DNA of 64,000 nt. It comes from Rhodococcus rhodochrous (GTDB lineage: Bacteria > Actinomycetota > Actinomycetes > Mycobacteriales > Mycobacteriaceae). The stretch covers positions 868,001 to 932,000 of the forward strand of contig NZ_LT906450.1 of NCBI RefSeq assembly GCF_900187265.1. Direction: 5' to 3'. This document shows, piece after piece, positions 17,995 through 28,153 of the stretch. The notes below the pieces were generated by a model that had not been told where the DNA came from, made no database searches, and worked only from the letters and a program-made list of their open reading frames with translations. The position numbers and the translations under genes were made by a program. Every line of letters begins with the position of its first letter. Within the stretch, counting starts at the first letter, position 1.

Positions 17995-18768
17995 ATTCGA
18001 ACCCCACCCCGAACGTCGTCCCGCGCTGGTCGCCGGGGCCTCGTCCGGAATCGGTACCGCCACCGCCTACGCGCTCGCCGAGGCCGGACATCCCGTCGCG
18101 CTCGGGGCGCGCCGCGTGGAGGAGTGCGCGGCGATCGCGGAGAAGATCCGCGCTGAGGGCGGCGAGGCCTTCGCCCACTTCCTCGACGTGTCGTCCACCG
18201 ACTCCGTCGACGAATTCGTCACCGCAGCAGAAGAGGCTCTGGGCGCTGCGGAGATCGTCGTCTCGGGAGCGGGCGACATGGATTTCGCGCTGCCCCACGA
18301 GATGGACCCCGACCGGTTCGCCTTCCAGGTCAACGTGCACCTGATGGGCACGCAACGCCTGGCCCATCGCGTGCTGCCCGGCATGATCGACCGCAAGCGC
18401 GGCGACTTCGTCGTGATCGGATCCGACTGTGCCGTGCTTCCCCGGCCCTGGATGGGTGCCTACAATGCCGCCAAGACCGGCCTCGAAGCGCTCGTCCGCG
18501 AGATGCGGATGGAACTCGAGGGCACGGGTGTCCGCGCGTCGGTCGTGCGCCCCGGGCCGACGCAGACCGGTGCCGGTATGACCGCGCCGGCGGAGGTGCT
18601 CGAACCGATGCTCGAGGACTGGGGCACATGGGGTTTCGCCCGACATCCCTATTTCCTTCGTGCATCCGACATCGCCGCGGCCGCGCTCTCGGTCGTCTCG
18701 GCCCCCCGCGGCGCCCACATCGTGCTCATCGAGGTTCAACCCGAAGCACCCCTGCGGAAGGACAATCC

Positions 18769-18772
<4 letters not shown>
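17987..18772 (+). CDS. Short-chain dehydrogenase/reductase (Rv0765c-like)
   Basis: A 261-aa SDR with AGASSGIGTATAYAL, LGARR (arginines favour NADPH), GAGDMDF in place of NNAG, catalytic serine in VIGSDCAVL, YNAAKTGLEAL (YxxxK) and VRPGPTQTGAGM. It overlaps the CYP123-like stop by 8 nt and the CYP51 start by 4 nt, so it is tightly coupled to both. It is likely to oxidise or reduce the hydroxyl or ketone made on the sterol-like substrate. Confidence 0.82.
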
Positions 18773-20359
<1,587 letters not shown>

Positions 20360-20374
20360 GGACCAGGAGACAGG

Positions 20375-20926
20375 ATGGCCACGTTCGATCGTGCCGAGCT
20401 CGACGAGATGATCACCCGCTGGGTCGACGCCAACAAGCGCGCCGAGGCCGAAGGCGACTGGAAGCCTTTGGCCGACATGTACACCGAGGACGCCACCTAC
20501 GGCTGGAACTACGGTCCGAAGGACGAGTTCATGGCCGTGGGCCGCGAGGAGATCCGCGATCTCGCACTGGGCCAGGAGATGGACGGGCTCGAAGGCTGGC
20601 AGTACCCCTACCAGCAGTTCGTCGTCGACGAACGCTCCGGCGACGTGATCGGCTTCTGGAAGCAGGTCGCCGACAGGACCCGTGAGAACGGTGAGCACTA
20701 CTCCGTGCACGGTATCGGCGGGAGCTGGTTCCGGTACGGCGGCAACTTCCAGTGGTCGTGGCAGCGCGACTTCTTCGACTTCGGCAACGTCTCGCACCTG
20801 TTCCTCGAGATGATCACGGCGAATGCGCTGTCCGACGGTATGCAGAAGCGGATCGAGCGATCGACGGGGAAGAAGCGGCTTCCCGGCTGGTACCGGGTCG
20901 GCGAGTCGCCGGTCCCGTTGTGGTGA
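20375..20926 (+). CDS. SnoaL/NTF2-like conserved protein (Rv0762c-like)
   Basis: A 183-aa protein with the cone-shaped NTF2-like pattern: N-terminal helices (ITRWVDANKRAEAEGDWKPLADMYTEDATY in pieces), FMAVGREEIRDLAL, and beta strands around RSGDVIGFWKQVADR and WQRDFFDFGN. Many such proteins are polyketide or steroid isomerases and cyclases; no catalytic residue can be assigned. It keeps the mycobacterial order after the ferredoxin. Its stop overlaps the next gene's GTG start. Confidence 0.65.
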   Translation: MATFDRAELDEMITRWVDANKRAEAEGDWKPLADMYTEDATYGWNYGPKDEFMAVGREEIRDLALGQEMDGLEGWQYPYQQFVVDERSGDVIGFWKQVADRTRENGEHYSVHGIGGSWFRYGGNFQWSWQRDFFDFGNVSHLFLEMITANALSDGMQKRIERSTGKKRLPGWYRVGESPVPLW

Positions 20927-22179
20927 CCGCTGTGGACACCGGCGGATCGTTCGCCGCGCTCTCCCGCACCGACCTCGCCGTGCTCGTCCCCGAACTGTTG
21001 CTGTGCGGTCAGCTCATCGACCGTTCGGGGATGGCACATCTGATCTCGGCGTTCGGTCGGGAGGGCATGGCGGAGGTGGCCATCGAGGAATGGCAGGCGT
21101 CCTCGCCGTGGTACACGCGCCGCATGCAGCGTGCCCTGAAGTTCGAGGGCGACGACGTCGTCACCATCTTCAAGGGCATGCAACTCGACATCGGGGCGCC
21201 CCCGCAGTTCATGGACTTCCGCTATCGCGTCCACGACCGCGACCACGGCGAGTTCTGGCTCGACCACTGTGGGGCACTGATGGACGTCGAGCCGCTCGGC
21301 GACGCCTACGTGACCGCGATGTGCCACGACATCGAGGACCCGACCTTCGACGCCACCGCCCTCGCCACCAATCCGCACGCGAGGGTGCGGCCGATCCATC
21401 GGCCGCCCCGCGCGCCGGCCGATCGGCGCCCGCACTGCGCGTGGACGGTCACGATCGACGCGTCGTACGAACCACCGGCTGTCGAACCACACACCGAAGC
21501 GCTCGGCCGGACCGCGGCCGTGGCACTCGAGCTGCGTCCGATCGACCGGGACGGTGAAGGGAGACACGACTATTCGGGCCCTCTCCTCGCAGACCTCCGG
21601 TTCGACGAGTTCTCGAAGTCGGCCCTGGTACGCATCGCCGAAGAGGTGTGCCTGCAGCATCACCTGCTCGCGCTCGGGTTCCTCATGAGTGTGCGCAAGC
21701 GGACCGACGAGCAGTCCGCGATCGAGCTGACCCGTAAGCAGCTCACCGGCATCGCCGGCATCACGTCCGAGCGAATCCGTACCGCGCTGGGACTGCCGCG
21801 CTCGTTCGCCGGCCTGGCCGCGGTACTCGACGTGCATCCGCTGCTGGCACCGCACCGGTACGTCGATCGGGTGATCTGTTTCGACGACGACGCGCTGGGT
21901 CTCCGGATCAACCGGCGAGGTGGCGCCTTCGACGACGGGTCCTGGCCCACCCTGATCGACCCCGAACACCTCGGTCCGCTCGACGCCCTGGTGCGTGGTG
22001 TGGATCCGCACTTCACCACCCGTCTGGTCTCCGAGACCGAAGAGGCTCTGGTCGTCGAGGTGTTCCGTGCCGAATCCCCGGCGAACGAGTGCGACGAGGT
22101 CGCCATCACCCGCTTCAGCACGGGTTCGTCCTTCGTCTTCGAGGATCGGGGTATCCCCCTCCCGCTCACGGTTGTCTGA
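20923..22179 (+). CDS. Conserved protein of unknown function in the sterol operon
   Basis: 418 aa from GTG 20923, which overlaps the upstream stop. I do not recognise a catalytic motif. There are no signal peptide and no membrane segments. Landmarks are an N-terminal region with LLLCGQLIDRSGMAHL and WLDHCGALMDVEPLGD, a cysteine/histidine/aspartate-rich AMCHDIEDPTFDATALATNP, then PIHRPPR and PHCAWTVTID. The C-terminal part has LGLRINRRGGAFDDGSW. The clustered Cys, His and acidic residues could bind metal. Lying between a SnoaL-like protein and a cholesterol-oxidase-like enzyme, it probably acts on the same steroid-like molecules. Confidence 0.7.
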   Translation: MTAVDTGGSFAALSRTDLAVLVPELLLCGQLIDRSGMAHLISAFGREGMAEVAIEEWQASSPWYTRRMQRALKFEGDDVVTIFKGMQLDIGAPPQFMDFRYRVHDRDHGEFWLDHCGALMDVEPLGDAYVTAMCHDIEDPTFDATALATNPHARVRPIHRPPRAPADRRPHCAWTVTIDASYEPPAVEPHTEALGRTAAVALELRPIDRDGEGRHDYSGPLLADLRFDEFSKSALVRIAEEVCLQHHLLALGFLMSVRKRTDEQSAIELTRKQLTGIAGITSERIRTALGLPRSFAGLAAVLDVHPLLAPHRYVDRVICFDDDALGLRINRRGGAFDDGSWPTLIDPEHLGPLDALVRGVDPHFTTRLVSETEEALVVEVFRAESPANECDEVAITRFSTGSSFVFEDRGIPLPLTVV

Positions 22180-22201
22180 CCACGCTCCAGGAGAGCCATT
22201 C

Positions 22202-23779
22202 GTGAATACTGCGCTGTCCCGCCGTACCTTCCTGCGGGGAACCGTCGTCGGCGGTGCGGCTGTTGCCGCGTTGTCGTTGTCCCCGATCCCACGCGCACGC
22301 GCCGAGGTCACCGAGGAGCGCCATCGGGCGGTCGTCGTGGGCAGCGGATTCGGCGGTGCGATCACCGCGCTGCATCTCGGCCGGGCCGGTGTGCAGACGC
22401 TGGTCCTCGAACGGGGCATCCGCTGGCCCACGGGACCGAACGCCGAGACGTTCCCTCACATGCTGCAACCGGACCGGCGGATGTCGTGGTTGTCGTCCGC
22501 CCCGGTGATGACCGGTACTCCGCCGATCCCGACCGAACCGTTCACCGGGCTCATCGAACGGGTTCCGGGGAACGGTATGGACGTCATGTGCGGCGCGGGG
22601 GTCGGCGGGAGTTCGCTGGCCTATCACGGCATGACCGTGCAGCCCGACGGGCAGCGATTCTCCGATTCGGTGTCCTCGCGTATCGATTACGAGCTGCTGG
22701 CCTCCGACCACTATCGGCGGGTGGCGCGGATGCTGCAGGTCGCGACCATCCCGGACGATCTGCTCGACCACGATCGGTACCGTTCCTCACGCCAGTTCCT
22801 GGACCGTGCAGGTTCGGAGGGCTACGACACGTTCAGGGTGCCGATGTGCATCGACTGGGACTTCGCGCGACGGGAGCTGACCGGGGAACTGAAACCGTCC
22901 TACACGACCGGCGACGTCATCTACGGAGTCAACAACGGCGGTAAGTTCTCGGTCGACGTCACCTATCTCGCCGAAGCCGAACGCACGGGGCACGTCACGG
23001 TCGCGCCGCTGCACCGGGTCGACGACATCGAGCGGGCACCGGACGGCACCTGGATCGTGCACGTGGACCGGATCCACACGGACGGAACGGTTCTCGAACG
23101 CAAGCGGATCATCACACCGGCGTTGTTTCTCGGCGGCGGATCGGCCGGCACGACCCGTCTTCTCGTGAAGGCGAAGGCGAAGGGACTCGTCCCCGATCTT
23201 CCCGACGGCGTCGGAACGGGATGGGGCAACAACGGTGACCGGGTGTTCGCCGTGACGAGTCCGCTCGTCAGCCCCGGCGACCATCAGGGCGGGCCCGCCT
23301 GTGTGGGTATGCGCGACTACACTGACCCCGCCGGACCGTTGATGATCGTCACCGGTCCGGTGCCGTTCCCCGTCGATGTGGGAACGACCACGATGATCGG
23401 TCTGGGGATCGTCGACGGCCGAGGAGTGTGGCACTACGACGCCGGCCGCGACGATGCGGTCCTGAACTGGGATCAGGCGTACGACCGGGAACTCACCCGC
23501 GCGATCGAGGCCCGCATCCGGCGGATCGCGGGACCGGCTTCGATCGTCATCGACGTCAACGCCGTCGACATCAACACTTTCCATCCGCTCGGCGGTGCGC
23601 CGTTCGGGGCGGTGTGCGACGACGCCGGTCGCGTGCACGGCCAGTCCGGCTTGTACGTGGTGGACGGCGCAAAGATCCCGGGATCGACCGGAGCGTGCAA
23701 TCCGTCCATGACGATCGCGGCGCTCGCCGAGTACGGCGCCAACCACATCGTCTCGCGCGACCTGGACCGCGTGTTCTGA
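22202..23779 (+). CDS. Secreted GMC flavoenzyme, cholesterol-oxidase-like
   Basis: A 525-aa protein with a twin-arginine signal (SRRTFLRGTVVGG then a hydrophobic core, cleavage near ARA-EV at 34). FAD-binding VVVGSGFGGAITALHLG follows. DVMCGAGVGGSSLAYHGM, VIYGVNNGGKFSVDVTYL and VGTGWGNNGD match class I cholesterol oxidases. The C-terminal FHPLGG carries the catalytic histidine, and TGACNPSMTIAALAEYG the conserved asparagine. It would oxidise 3-beta-hydroxysterols to 4-en-3-ones outside the cell. GTG 22202 has AGGAGAG upstream. It ends the CYP51 operon. Confidence 0.82.
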   Translation: MNTALSRRTFLRGTVVGGAAVAALSLSPIPRARAEVTEERHRAVVVGSGFGGAITALHLGRAGVQTLVLERGIRWPTGPNAETFPHMLQPDRRMSWLSSAPVMTGTPPIPTEPFTGLIERVPGNGMDVMCGAGVGGSSLAYHGMTVQPDGQRFSDSVSSRIDYELLASDHYRRVARMLQVATIPDDLLDHDRYRSSRQFLDRAGSEGYDTFRVPMCIDWDFARRELTGELKPSYTTGDVIYGVNNGGKFSVDVTYLAEAERTGHVTVAPLHRVDDIERAPDGTWIVHVDRIHTDGTVLERKRIITPALFLGGGSAGTTRLLVKAKAKGLVPDLPDGVGTGWGNNGDRVFAVTSPLVSPGDHQGGPACVGMRDYTDPAGPLMIVTGPVPFPVDVGTTTMIGLGIVDGRGVWHYDAGRDDAVLNWDQAYDRELTRAIEARIRRIAGPASIVIDVNAVDINTFHPLGGAPFGAVCDDAGRVHGQSGLYVVDGAKIPGSTGACNPSMTIAALAEYGANHIVSRDLDRVF

Positions 23780-23825
23780 TCGGGTGGGTGGTTCCGGTGG
23801 CCGTGGCCACCGGAACCGTTCCGGC

Positions 23826-25289
23826 TCAGCCCTTCGCGGCCGACAAACCGGCGCGACGCCCGAAGAAGCTTCCGTCGCCCAGCGACGTGCCGCTCGCATA
23901 CCCCCACGCGCACACACCCGACGTGCAGCGACCCGCGGCGAACAGGCCGGGGATCGCATCGCCGGACACGTGGAGCACCTCCGAGTTCACCGAGGTGCGC
24001 AGACCGCCGAGCGTGAAACCGGCTGTACAGTTGCGGAGGTCGAGCGCGGCGATCGGACTGCCGATGGGCTTGACCCACTCGCTCTTCTTGCCCAGCACCG
24101 GATCGCTGCCGTTCTCCGCATGCCTGTTGTAGACCTCGACGGTCGCCTGCAATGTTCCGGCGGGCAGTTCCATGTCGGATTCGAGTTCGGCGACGGTCTC
24201 CGCGACCCACTTCGGGCGGAACCGGAAGAAGGGTGTCGAACTCGTTGCCGCACAGCCCTCCTCGTATGCCTGTTCGTCGATGATCAGATACGCCTGGTTG
24301 TCGTTCTTCAGCAGCGTCAGCTGGCCGATGCGACCGGGATAGGTGTCCTCGGGGACGTAGCGCTGACCACGGCCGTTGACGAGGATGCCGCGGGCCATCA
24401 ACTGCGGGTCGCCGAAGAAGGCGACCTCGGTGGCGTCCATGTGCGCGAGATCGGCGCCGAGCGCCTGCGCCATGCGGATCGCGCGGCCGTCGTGCTCTTC
24501 GATGGCCGCACCCGGGCGACCGCTGAGCTGCGGCGCGTACGACTCGACCATCTCCTTGTTGTACGCGAAACTGCCGGTCGCGAGGACGACGCCGCGGCGG
24601 GCCCGGATGTGGACGTCCTTGCCGTACTGCTTGGCCGCCAGGCCCACGACGCGTCCGTCGCCGTCGACGATCAACCGCTGCACCCGAACGTCGTATTCGG
24701 CGCGCACGCCGAGGCTTTCGGCGACCTGTGAGAGCGGCTGCATGAGCATGTACCCGCCGCCCTTCTCGCCGGTACGCTTGTCGGTCATCTGCGGGACGTG
24801 GCCGCGCGGGGCGGGCGTCGCGATCTCGTTGAAGGGTGCGGAGTTCTCGCCGCCGGAGTACATCAGCCCGTCGTCGCCGGGGATCTCCCAGCCGGGTTCG
24901 CCCCAGAAGCTCTCCTTGAACACCACACCGTTGTCGACGAGCCACTCGTAGTGTTCGACGCTGCCCTCGCAGTACTCGGTGATCTTCGCTTCGTCGGCTC
25001 CCGGCCCGAGTGCGGCGAGCATGAACGCCTTCATGTTCTCGGGTGTGTCCTCGAACCCGAGGGCCTTCTGCAGCGGCGTGCCGCCGCCGAGGTAGACGAT
25101 GCCGCCCGACAGCGAGGCCGCGCCGCCCCACCCGCCGGTCCGCTCGAGCACGAGCACGTCGGCACCCGCGCGGGCGGCCTCGATGGACGCCGAGACGCCG
25201 GCGATGCCGTAACCGGCGACGACGACGTCGGCTTCGTGGTCCCAGGTGGAGACGCTGTCGGCGGGGAGGGGGTGGAGATCGGTGCTCAT
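23826..25289 (-). CDS. FAD-dependent 3-ketosteroid dehydrogenase-like enzyme (delta4-(5alpha)-KSTD type)
   Basis: A 487-aa flavoprotein of the fumarate reductase/KstD family. The dinucleotide fold is VVVAGYGIAGVSASIEA with VLVLER. The middle has GEKGGGYMLMQPL, VVLATGSFAYN and EEHDGRAIRMAQALGADL; the C-terminus has TLGGLRTSVNSEVLHVSG and GVCAWGYASGTSLGDG. The length and the GGGYML/SGTSLGDG regions fit the Rhodococcus delta4-(5alpha)-dehydrogenase branch better than the longer delta1 enzymes. It would introduce a double bond into ring A of 3-ketosteroids. It is downstream of the F420 oxidoreductase, 22 nt away, under a KstR-type box. Confidence 0.7.
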   Translation of the reverse strand: MSTDLHPLPADSVSTWDHEADVVVAGYGIAGVSASIEAARAGADVLVLERTGGWGGAASLSGGIVYLGGGTPLQKALGFEDTPENMKAFMLAALGPGADEAKITEYCEGSVEHYEWLVDNGVVFKESFWGEPGWEIPGDDGLMYSGGENSAPFNEIATPAPRGHVPQMTDKRTGEKGGGYMLMQPLSQVAESLGVRAEYDVRVQRLIVDGDGRVVGLAAKQYGKDVHIRARRGVVLATGSFAYNKEMVESYAPQLSGRPGAAIEEHDGRAIRMAQALGADLAHMDATEVAFFGDPQLMARGILVNGRGQRYVPEDTYPGRIGQLTLLKNDNQAYLIIDEQAYEEGCAATSSTPFFRFRPKWVAETVAELESDMELPAGTLQATVEVYNRHAENGSDPVLGKKSEWVKPIGSPIAALDLRNCTAGFTLGGLRTSVNSEVLHVSGDAIPGLFAAGRCTSGVCAWGYASGTSLGDGSFFGRRAGLSAAKG

Positions 25290-25311
25290 CGGGGTCCGTT
25301 CGGGTCGGTGA

Positions 25312-26157
25312 TCAGTGGTCGAGTTTCGAGGCGAGTCTGTCGATGTACGCGACGACGTCGTCCTGGGCGCGGTCGGGCAGTCCGAAGATCACCTCGGTGA
25401 CCCCGGCGTCCTCCCAGAGTTTCAGTTGTTCGGCGTCGTGACGTCCTGCCAGAGCGAGGATTTCGGGAGTTCCGGTACGACCGGCGTCGGCCCACGCCTT
25501 GTGCAGACGGGCGACGTTGTCGACGACGTTGTCCTCCGTGGGTGTGGTGATCCACCCGTCGGCGTGGCGGACGATCCAGCCGAAGTTGCGGTCGGTGGAG
25601 CCGGCGCCGAGGAAGATCGGGGGCCGTGGCTGCTGCACGGGTTTCGGCCACGCCCAGCTCGGACCGAACGCGACGAAATCGCCCGCGTAGGAGGCCTCCT
25701 CCTCGGTCCACAGCGCCTGCATCGCTTCGAGATATTCGCGCAGGGCAGTGCGCTTCTTCTTCGGCGGTACACCGTGGTCGGCGAGTTCCTCGGCGTTCCA
25801 ACCGAATCCGACGCCGAAGTGCACGCGGCCACCGGAGAGATGATCGAGGCTCGCGATGGTCTTGGCGAGCGTGATGGGGTCGTGCTCGAGGGGAAGCGCG
25901 ACGGAGGTGCCCAGCTTGATCGTCGACGTCACCGCGGCTGCGAGGCCCAGTGCAACCCACGGATCGAGGGTGCGCATGTAGCGGTCGTCGGGGAGGGTCT
26001 CGTTGCCCGTTCCCGGGTGTGCGGATTCGCGGCGGATCGGGATGTGGGTGTGTTCGGGTACGTAGAAACTGTCGAAACCGCGACTTTCCGCGGTCGAGGC
26101 GGCGACATCGGGACGGATTCCCCGGTCGCTCGTGAACAGGGTGATTCCGTGGCGCAC
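25312..26157 (-). CDS. LLM-class F420-dependent oxidoreductase
   Basis: A 281-aa luciferase-like protein with HGITLFTSDRGIRPD at the N-terminus, YVPEHTHIP, KLGTSVALPLEHDPITLAKTIASLDHLSGGR (in pieces) and HFGVGFGWNAEEL. The DHLSGGR and GVGFGWN motifs are standard for the F420 TIGR03619-like group. GTG 26157 is preferred; the long open frame upstream runs through the promoter region. It is the first gene of a two-gene steroid operon and starts 33 nt from the KstR-type box. Confidence 0.78.
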   Translation of the reverse strand: MRHGITLFTSDRGIRPDVAASTAESRGFDSFYVPEHTHIPIRRESAHPGTGNETLPDDRYMRTLDPWVALGLAAAVTSTIKLGTSVALPLEHDPITLAKTIASLDHLSGGRVHFGVGFGWNAEELADHGVPPKKKRTALREYLEAMQALWTEEEASYAGDFVAFGPSWAWPKPVQQPRPPIFLGAGSTDRNFGWIVRHADGWITTPTEDNVVDNVARLHKAWADAGRTGTPEILALAGRHDAEQLKLWEDAGVTEVIFGLPDRAQDDVVAYIDRLASKLDH

Positions 26158-26189
26158 AGCAGCCCCTCTCCAGACGGTGACGGAGAAAA

Positions 26190-26203
26190 TGTAACGCGTT
26201 CTA
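26190..26203. promoter_or_regulatory. KstR-type operator
   Basis: TGTAACGCGTTCTA fits the published KstR consensus TNNAACNNGTTNNA at every fixed position, with the perfect core AACGCGTT. It lies in the divergent gap between the steroid operon and the KstR-like tetR gene. Confidence 0.65.
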
Positions 26204-26223
26204 CATCCGGAGGGAAGAGATTT

Positions 26224-26239
26224 CCGGACACCTGTCCGG
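26224..26239. promoter_or_regulatory. Second dyad, CCGGACA-CC-TGTCCGG
   Basis: A perfect 7-bp inverted repeat with a 2-nt spacer lies 20 nt beyond the KstR-type box. Its GGACAcCTGTCC core resembles the motif at 11332 and 16140. It may be a separate operator for the adjacent regulator. Confidence 0.5.
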
Positions 26240-26320
26240 TTATGGCCGGTCGGCGGTACGAAAAGGCAGGCACGCCACGCTGAACTATCCTCGAAACGGG
26301 CATGAACGGAAGGTGACGTG

Positions 26321-27004
26321 ATGACGGAGCAGTCGACGACGGAGACCGCGGGCGAGGAGTCGGCGTCGACGCAGACCTCACGACCGGCCCTCGGGTCCAC
26401 CCAGTCGCCCGGTACAGGCCTGCGGCCGGCGCAGCGGGCGCGATACATGCGGATCATCGCCTCTGCCGAGGAGCTCGCCTCGGAGGGTGGTTACGACGCC
26501 GTGCAGATGCGGGCGGTCGCAGATCGATCCGGTGTCGCCCTCGGCACGGTCTACCGGTACTTCCCGTCGAAGAACCACCTGCTCGTCGTGGCGCTCGTAC
26601 TCGAATTCGAGACCGCCGCCGAGGCTGTGACCACCGCGGAGATCCCGGGCGACAGTGCCGCCGAGCGCCTCATGGGCGTCCTGCGCGGGGTGATGCCGCG
26701 TCTGTCCGAGAACCCGCTGCGTTACGACGCGCTGATCCGGGCGGCGATGTTCGCCGACGCGTCCTCGGCACCCGAACTCGACCGTCTCGGTGAGGTGCTC
26801 ACCCGCTTGTTCGCCCAGGCGTCGGGCATCGACATCGTCACCGAAGAGGTCCTCAACGCCGTGCGGATCATCGCCGACGTGTGGATGTCGGCGCTGGTCG
26901 CCTGGGTGGCGGGCCGGCAGTCGGTCGAGGAGGTTCTCGCCCACATGGACACCGCCGTCACGCTCGTGTTCGACCGGCTGAACCGACTGCAGCGGGCGAG
27001 CTGA
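26321..27004 (+). CDS. TetR-family regulator, KstR-like
   Basis: 227 aa. After a disordered Ser/Thr-rich N-terminus of about 35 residues, the HTH reads EGGYDAVQMRAVADRSGVALGTVYRYFPSKNHLL in sections. Nearly the same run occurs in KstR (Rv3574), the repressor of cholesterol catabolism. The C-terminal AAMFADASSAPELDRL and RIIADVWMSALVAW also match KstR. KstR releases DNA on binding a steroid-CoA intermediate, so this protein probably senses a related thioester. ATG 26321 with GGAAGG upstream is chosen over GTG 26318. It is probably a paralogue rather than KstR itself, because of its tail. Confidence 0.82.
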   Translation: MTEQSTTETAGEESASTQTSRPALGSTQSPGTGLRPAQRARYMRIIASAEELASEGGYDAVQMRAVADRSGVALGTVYRYFPSKNHLLVVALVLEFETAAEAVTTAEIPGDSAAERLMGVLRGVMPRLSENPLRYDALIRAAMFADASSAPELDRLGEVLTRLFAQASGIDIVTEEVLNAVRIIADVWMSALVAWVAGRQSVEEVLAHMDTAVTLVFDRLNRLQRAS

Positions 27005-27049
27005 CGCCCACCCGCTGCAGTTCGAGTTCGCTCTTCGGTACCGGGTCGA

Positions 27050-27877
27050 TCAGGCGGGCACGTCCACGATGCCGATCGTGGGAAGGAAGAAGCACTGCGC
27101 GTCGCCGTTGCGGACGTTGCCGAAGACGGCCGAGAGCACGGTGCCCGACCCCGTCTCGACCGGCGCGACCCGCACGCCACCCAGCGGCAGCGTGTCGGCG
27201 ATGAAGGTCGTGATCGCCTGCTCGACGATGCCGCGGGCCTGTGCGGGGACGCCGGCCGGGATGGCGCCCGCGGCCGCCTCCTCCGGCGTGCCCATCGGCA
27301 CGAAACCGCCCTGGAAGGTGTTGACGTTGAACCACGCGAGCTGGATGCCCGAGGTGTCGGCGTCCTCCTCGAGGCCGACCGGGACGAAGGCGAAGAGCGT
27401 CTCGGCGGGGGAGACGACGTTCAGGTTCTCCGACAGGAACGGGATGTCGGAGTTCGGCCACGGCCCGGGTAGGGCGCCTGCAACGGCGGGCACGATGCCC
27501 AGCGGCAGGTCGCCGTCGGCTGTGCAGAACGGTGCGCCGGTGGGGTAGAGGAACGGTTCGACGCCGAGGCGACGCAGGAACTCCATGCCGTCCTCGTAGG
27601 CGCCGAGCGGGGTCGCTTCGGCCGCGTCGACAGCGCTTCCGCGTGCGTTCGCGATCGCTTCGGCAGCAGCGAGAGTCGTGGGATCGACGCCGGGCAGCGC
27701 GCGGAGGGCTTCGAGCGAGCTCACGAGCGGGCTCGTGGCGGGCGCTTCCGCCGGTGCTGCCGGCTCCGCGGGTACGGGCTCGGCGACGGCGACGGCGGGA
27801 AGCGCCAGGCCTGCGGCGACGGTCAGGGCTGCGGCGGCCGAGATGCGACGCATCCGATTGCGGTGTCTGCGGCTCAT
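27050..27877 (-). CDS. Secreted protein of unknown function
   Basis: 275 aa. A signal peptide (RRHRNRMRRISAAAAL then hydrophobic, cleavage near AVAEP at about 33) leads into a Pro/Ala linker and a folded domain with two cysteines (APFCTADGD and AQCFFLP) that may form a disulphide. It resembles conserved exported proteins of mycolata; no enzyme motif is seen. AGGAGGAG stands 7-8 nt before ATG 27877, so the upstream methionine is rejected. A dyad lies upstream. Confidence 0.65.
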   Translation of the reverse strand: MSRRHRNRMRRISAAAALTVAAGLALPAVAVAEPVPAEPAAPAEAPATSPLVSSLEALRALPGVDPTTLAAAEAIANARGSAVDAAEATPLGAYEDGMEFLRRLGVEPFLYPTGAPFCTADGDLPLGIVPAVAGALPGPWPNSDIPFLSENLNVVSPAETLFAFVPVGLEEDADTSGIQLAWFNVNTFQGGFVPMGTPEEAAAGAIPAGVPAQARGIVEQAITTFIADTLPLGGVRVAPVETGSGTVLSAVFGNVRNGDAQCFFLPTIGIVDVPA

Positions 27878-27926
27878 GTGGGGTTCTCCTCCTGTGGGTC
27901 GTGACACCCGGACGGGCTCTACCTAA

Positions 27927-27947
27927 CTCTAAAGTAGAGGTTTAGAG
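27927..27947. promoter_or_regulatory. CTCTAAA-N7-TTTAGAG dyad upstream of the secreted protein
   Basis: A perfect 7-bp inverted repeat with a 7-nt spacer (27927-27933, 27941-27947), AT-rich and about 50 nt upstream of the start codon. It is a probable repressor or activator site; the cognate regulator is unknown. Confidence 0.45.
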
Positions 27948-27971
27948 TACGACCGCTCCAGGAGACCACAA

Positions 27972-27998
27972 GGGCGGCGCCCTTCCGGTGCGCCGCCC
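27972..27998 (-). terminator. Hairpin terminator after metS
   Basis: The 9-bp arms GGGCGGCGC (27972-27980) and GCGCCGCCC (27990-27998) lie 45 nt beyond the small-subunit stop on the minus strand. Confidence 0.55.
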
Positions 27999-28042
27999 CG
28001 CGGTGTTATCGAACGGTGACCGGCCCGGTGGCCGGTGACCGA

Positions 28043-28153
28043 CTAGGCGTCGGGATCGTCCGGATTCCTCCGGAGATGCAGGATGCTCAGCAACAGACCA
28101 CCCCAGAGGGTGATGAGGGCGAGGAGCATCATGCCGATGGCTGCTCCGCTCAC
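28043..28153 (-). CDS. metS: Small subunit of methionine/alanine importer (MetS family)
   Basis: A 36-aa single-helix peptide, hydrophobic from about residue 4 to 25 (AAIGMMLLALITLWGG) then basic and acidic (HLRRNPDDPDA). This is the form of MetS peptides that accompany NSS-family transporters such as MetP of Corynebacterium glutamicum. GTG 28153 overlaps the transporter stop (GTGA) and has AGGAGG upstream. Confidence 0.8.
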   Translation of the reverse strand: MSGAAIGMMLLALITLWGGLLLSILHLRRNPDDPDA

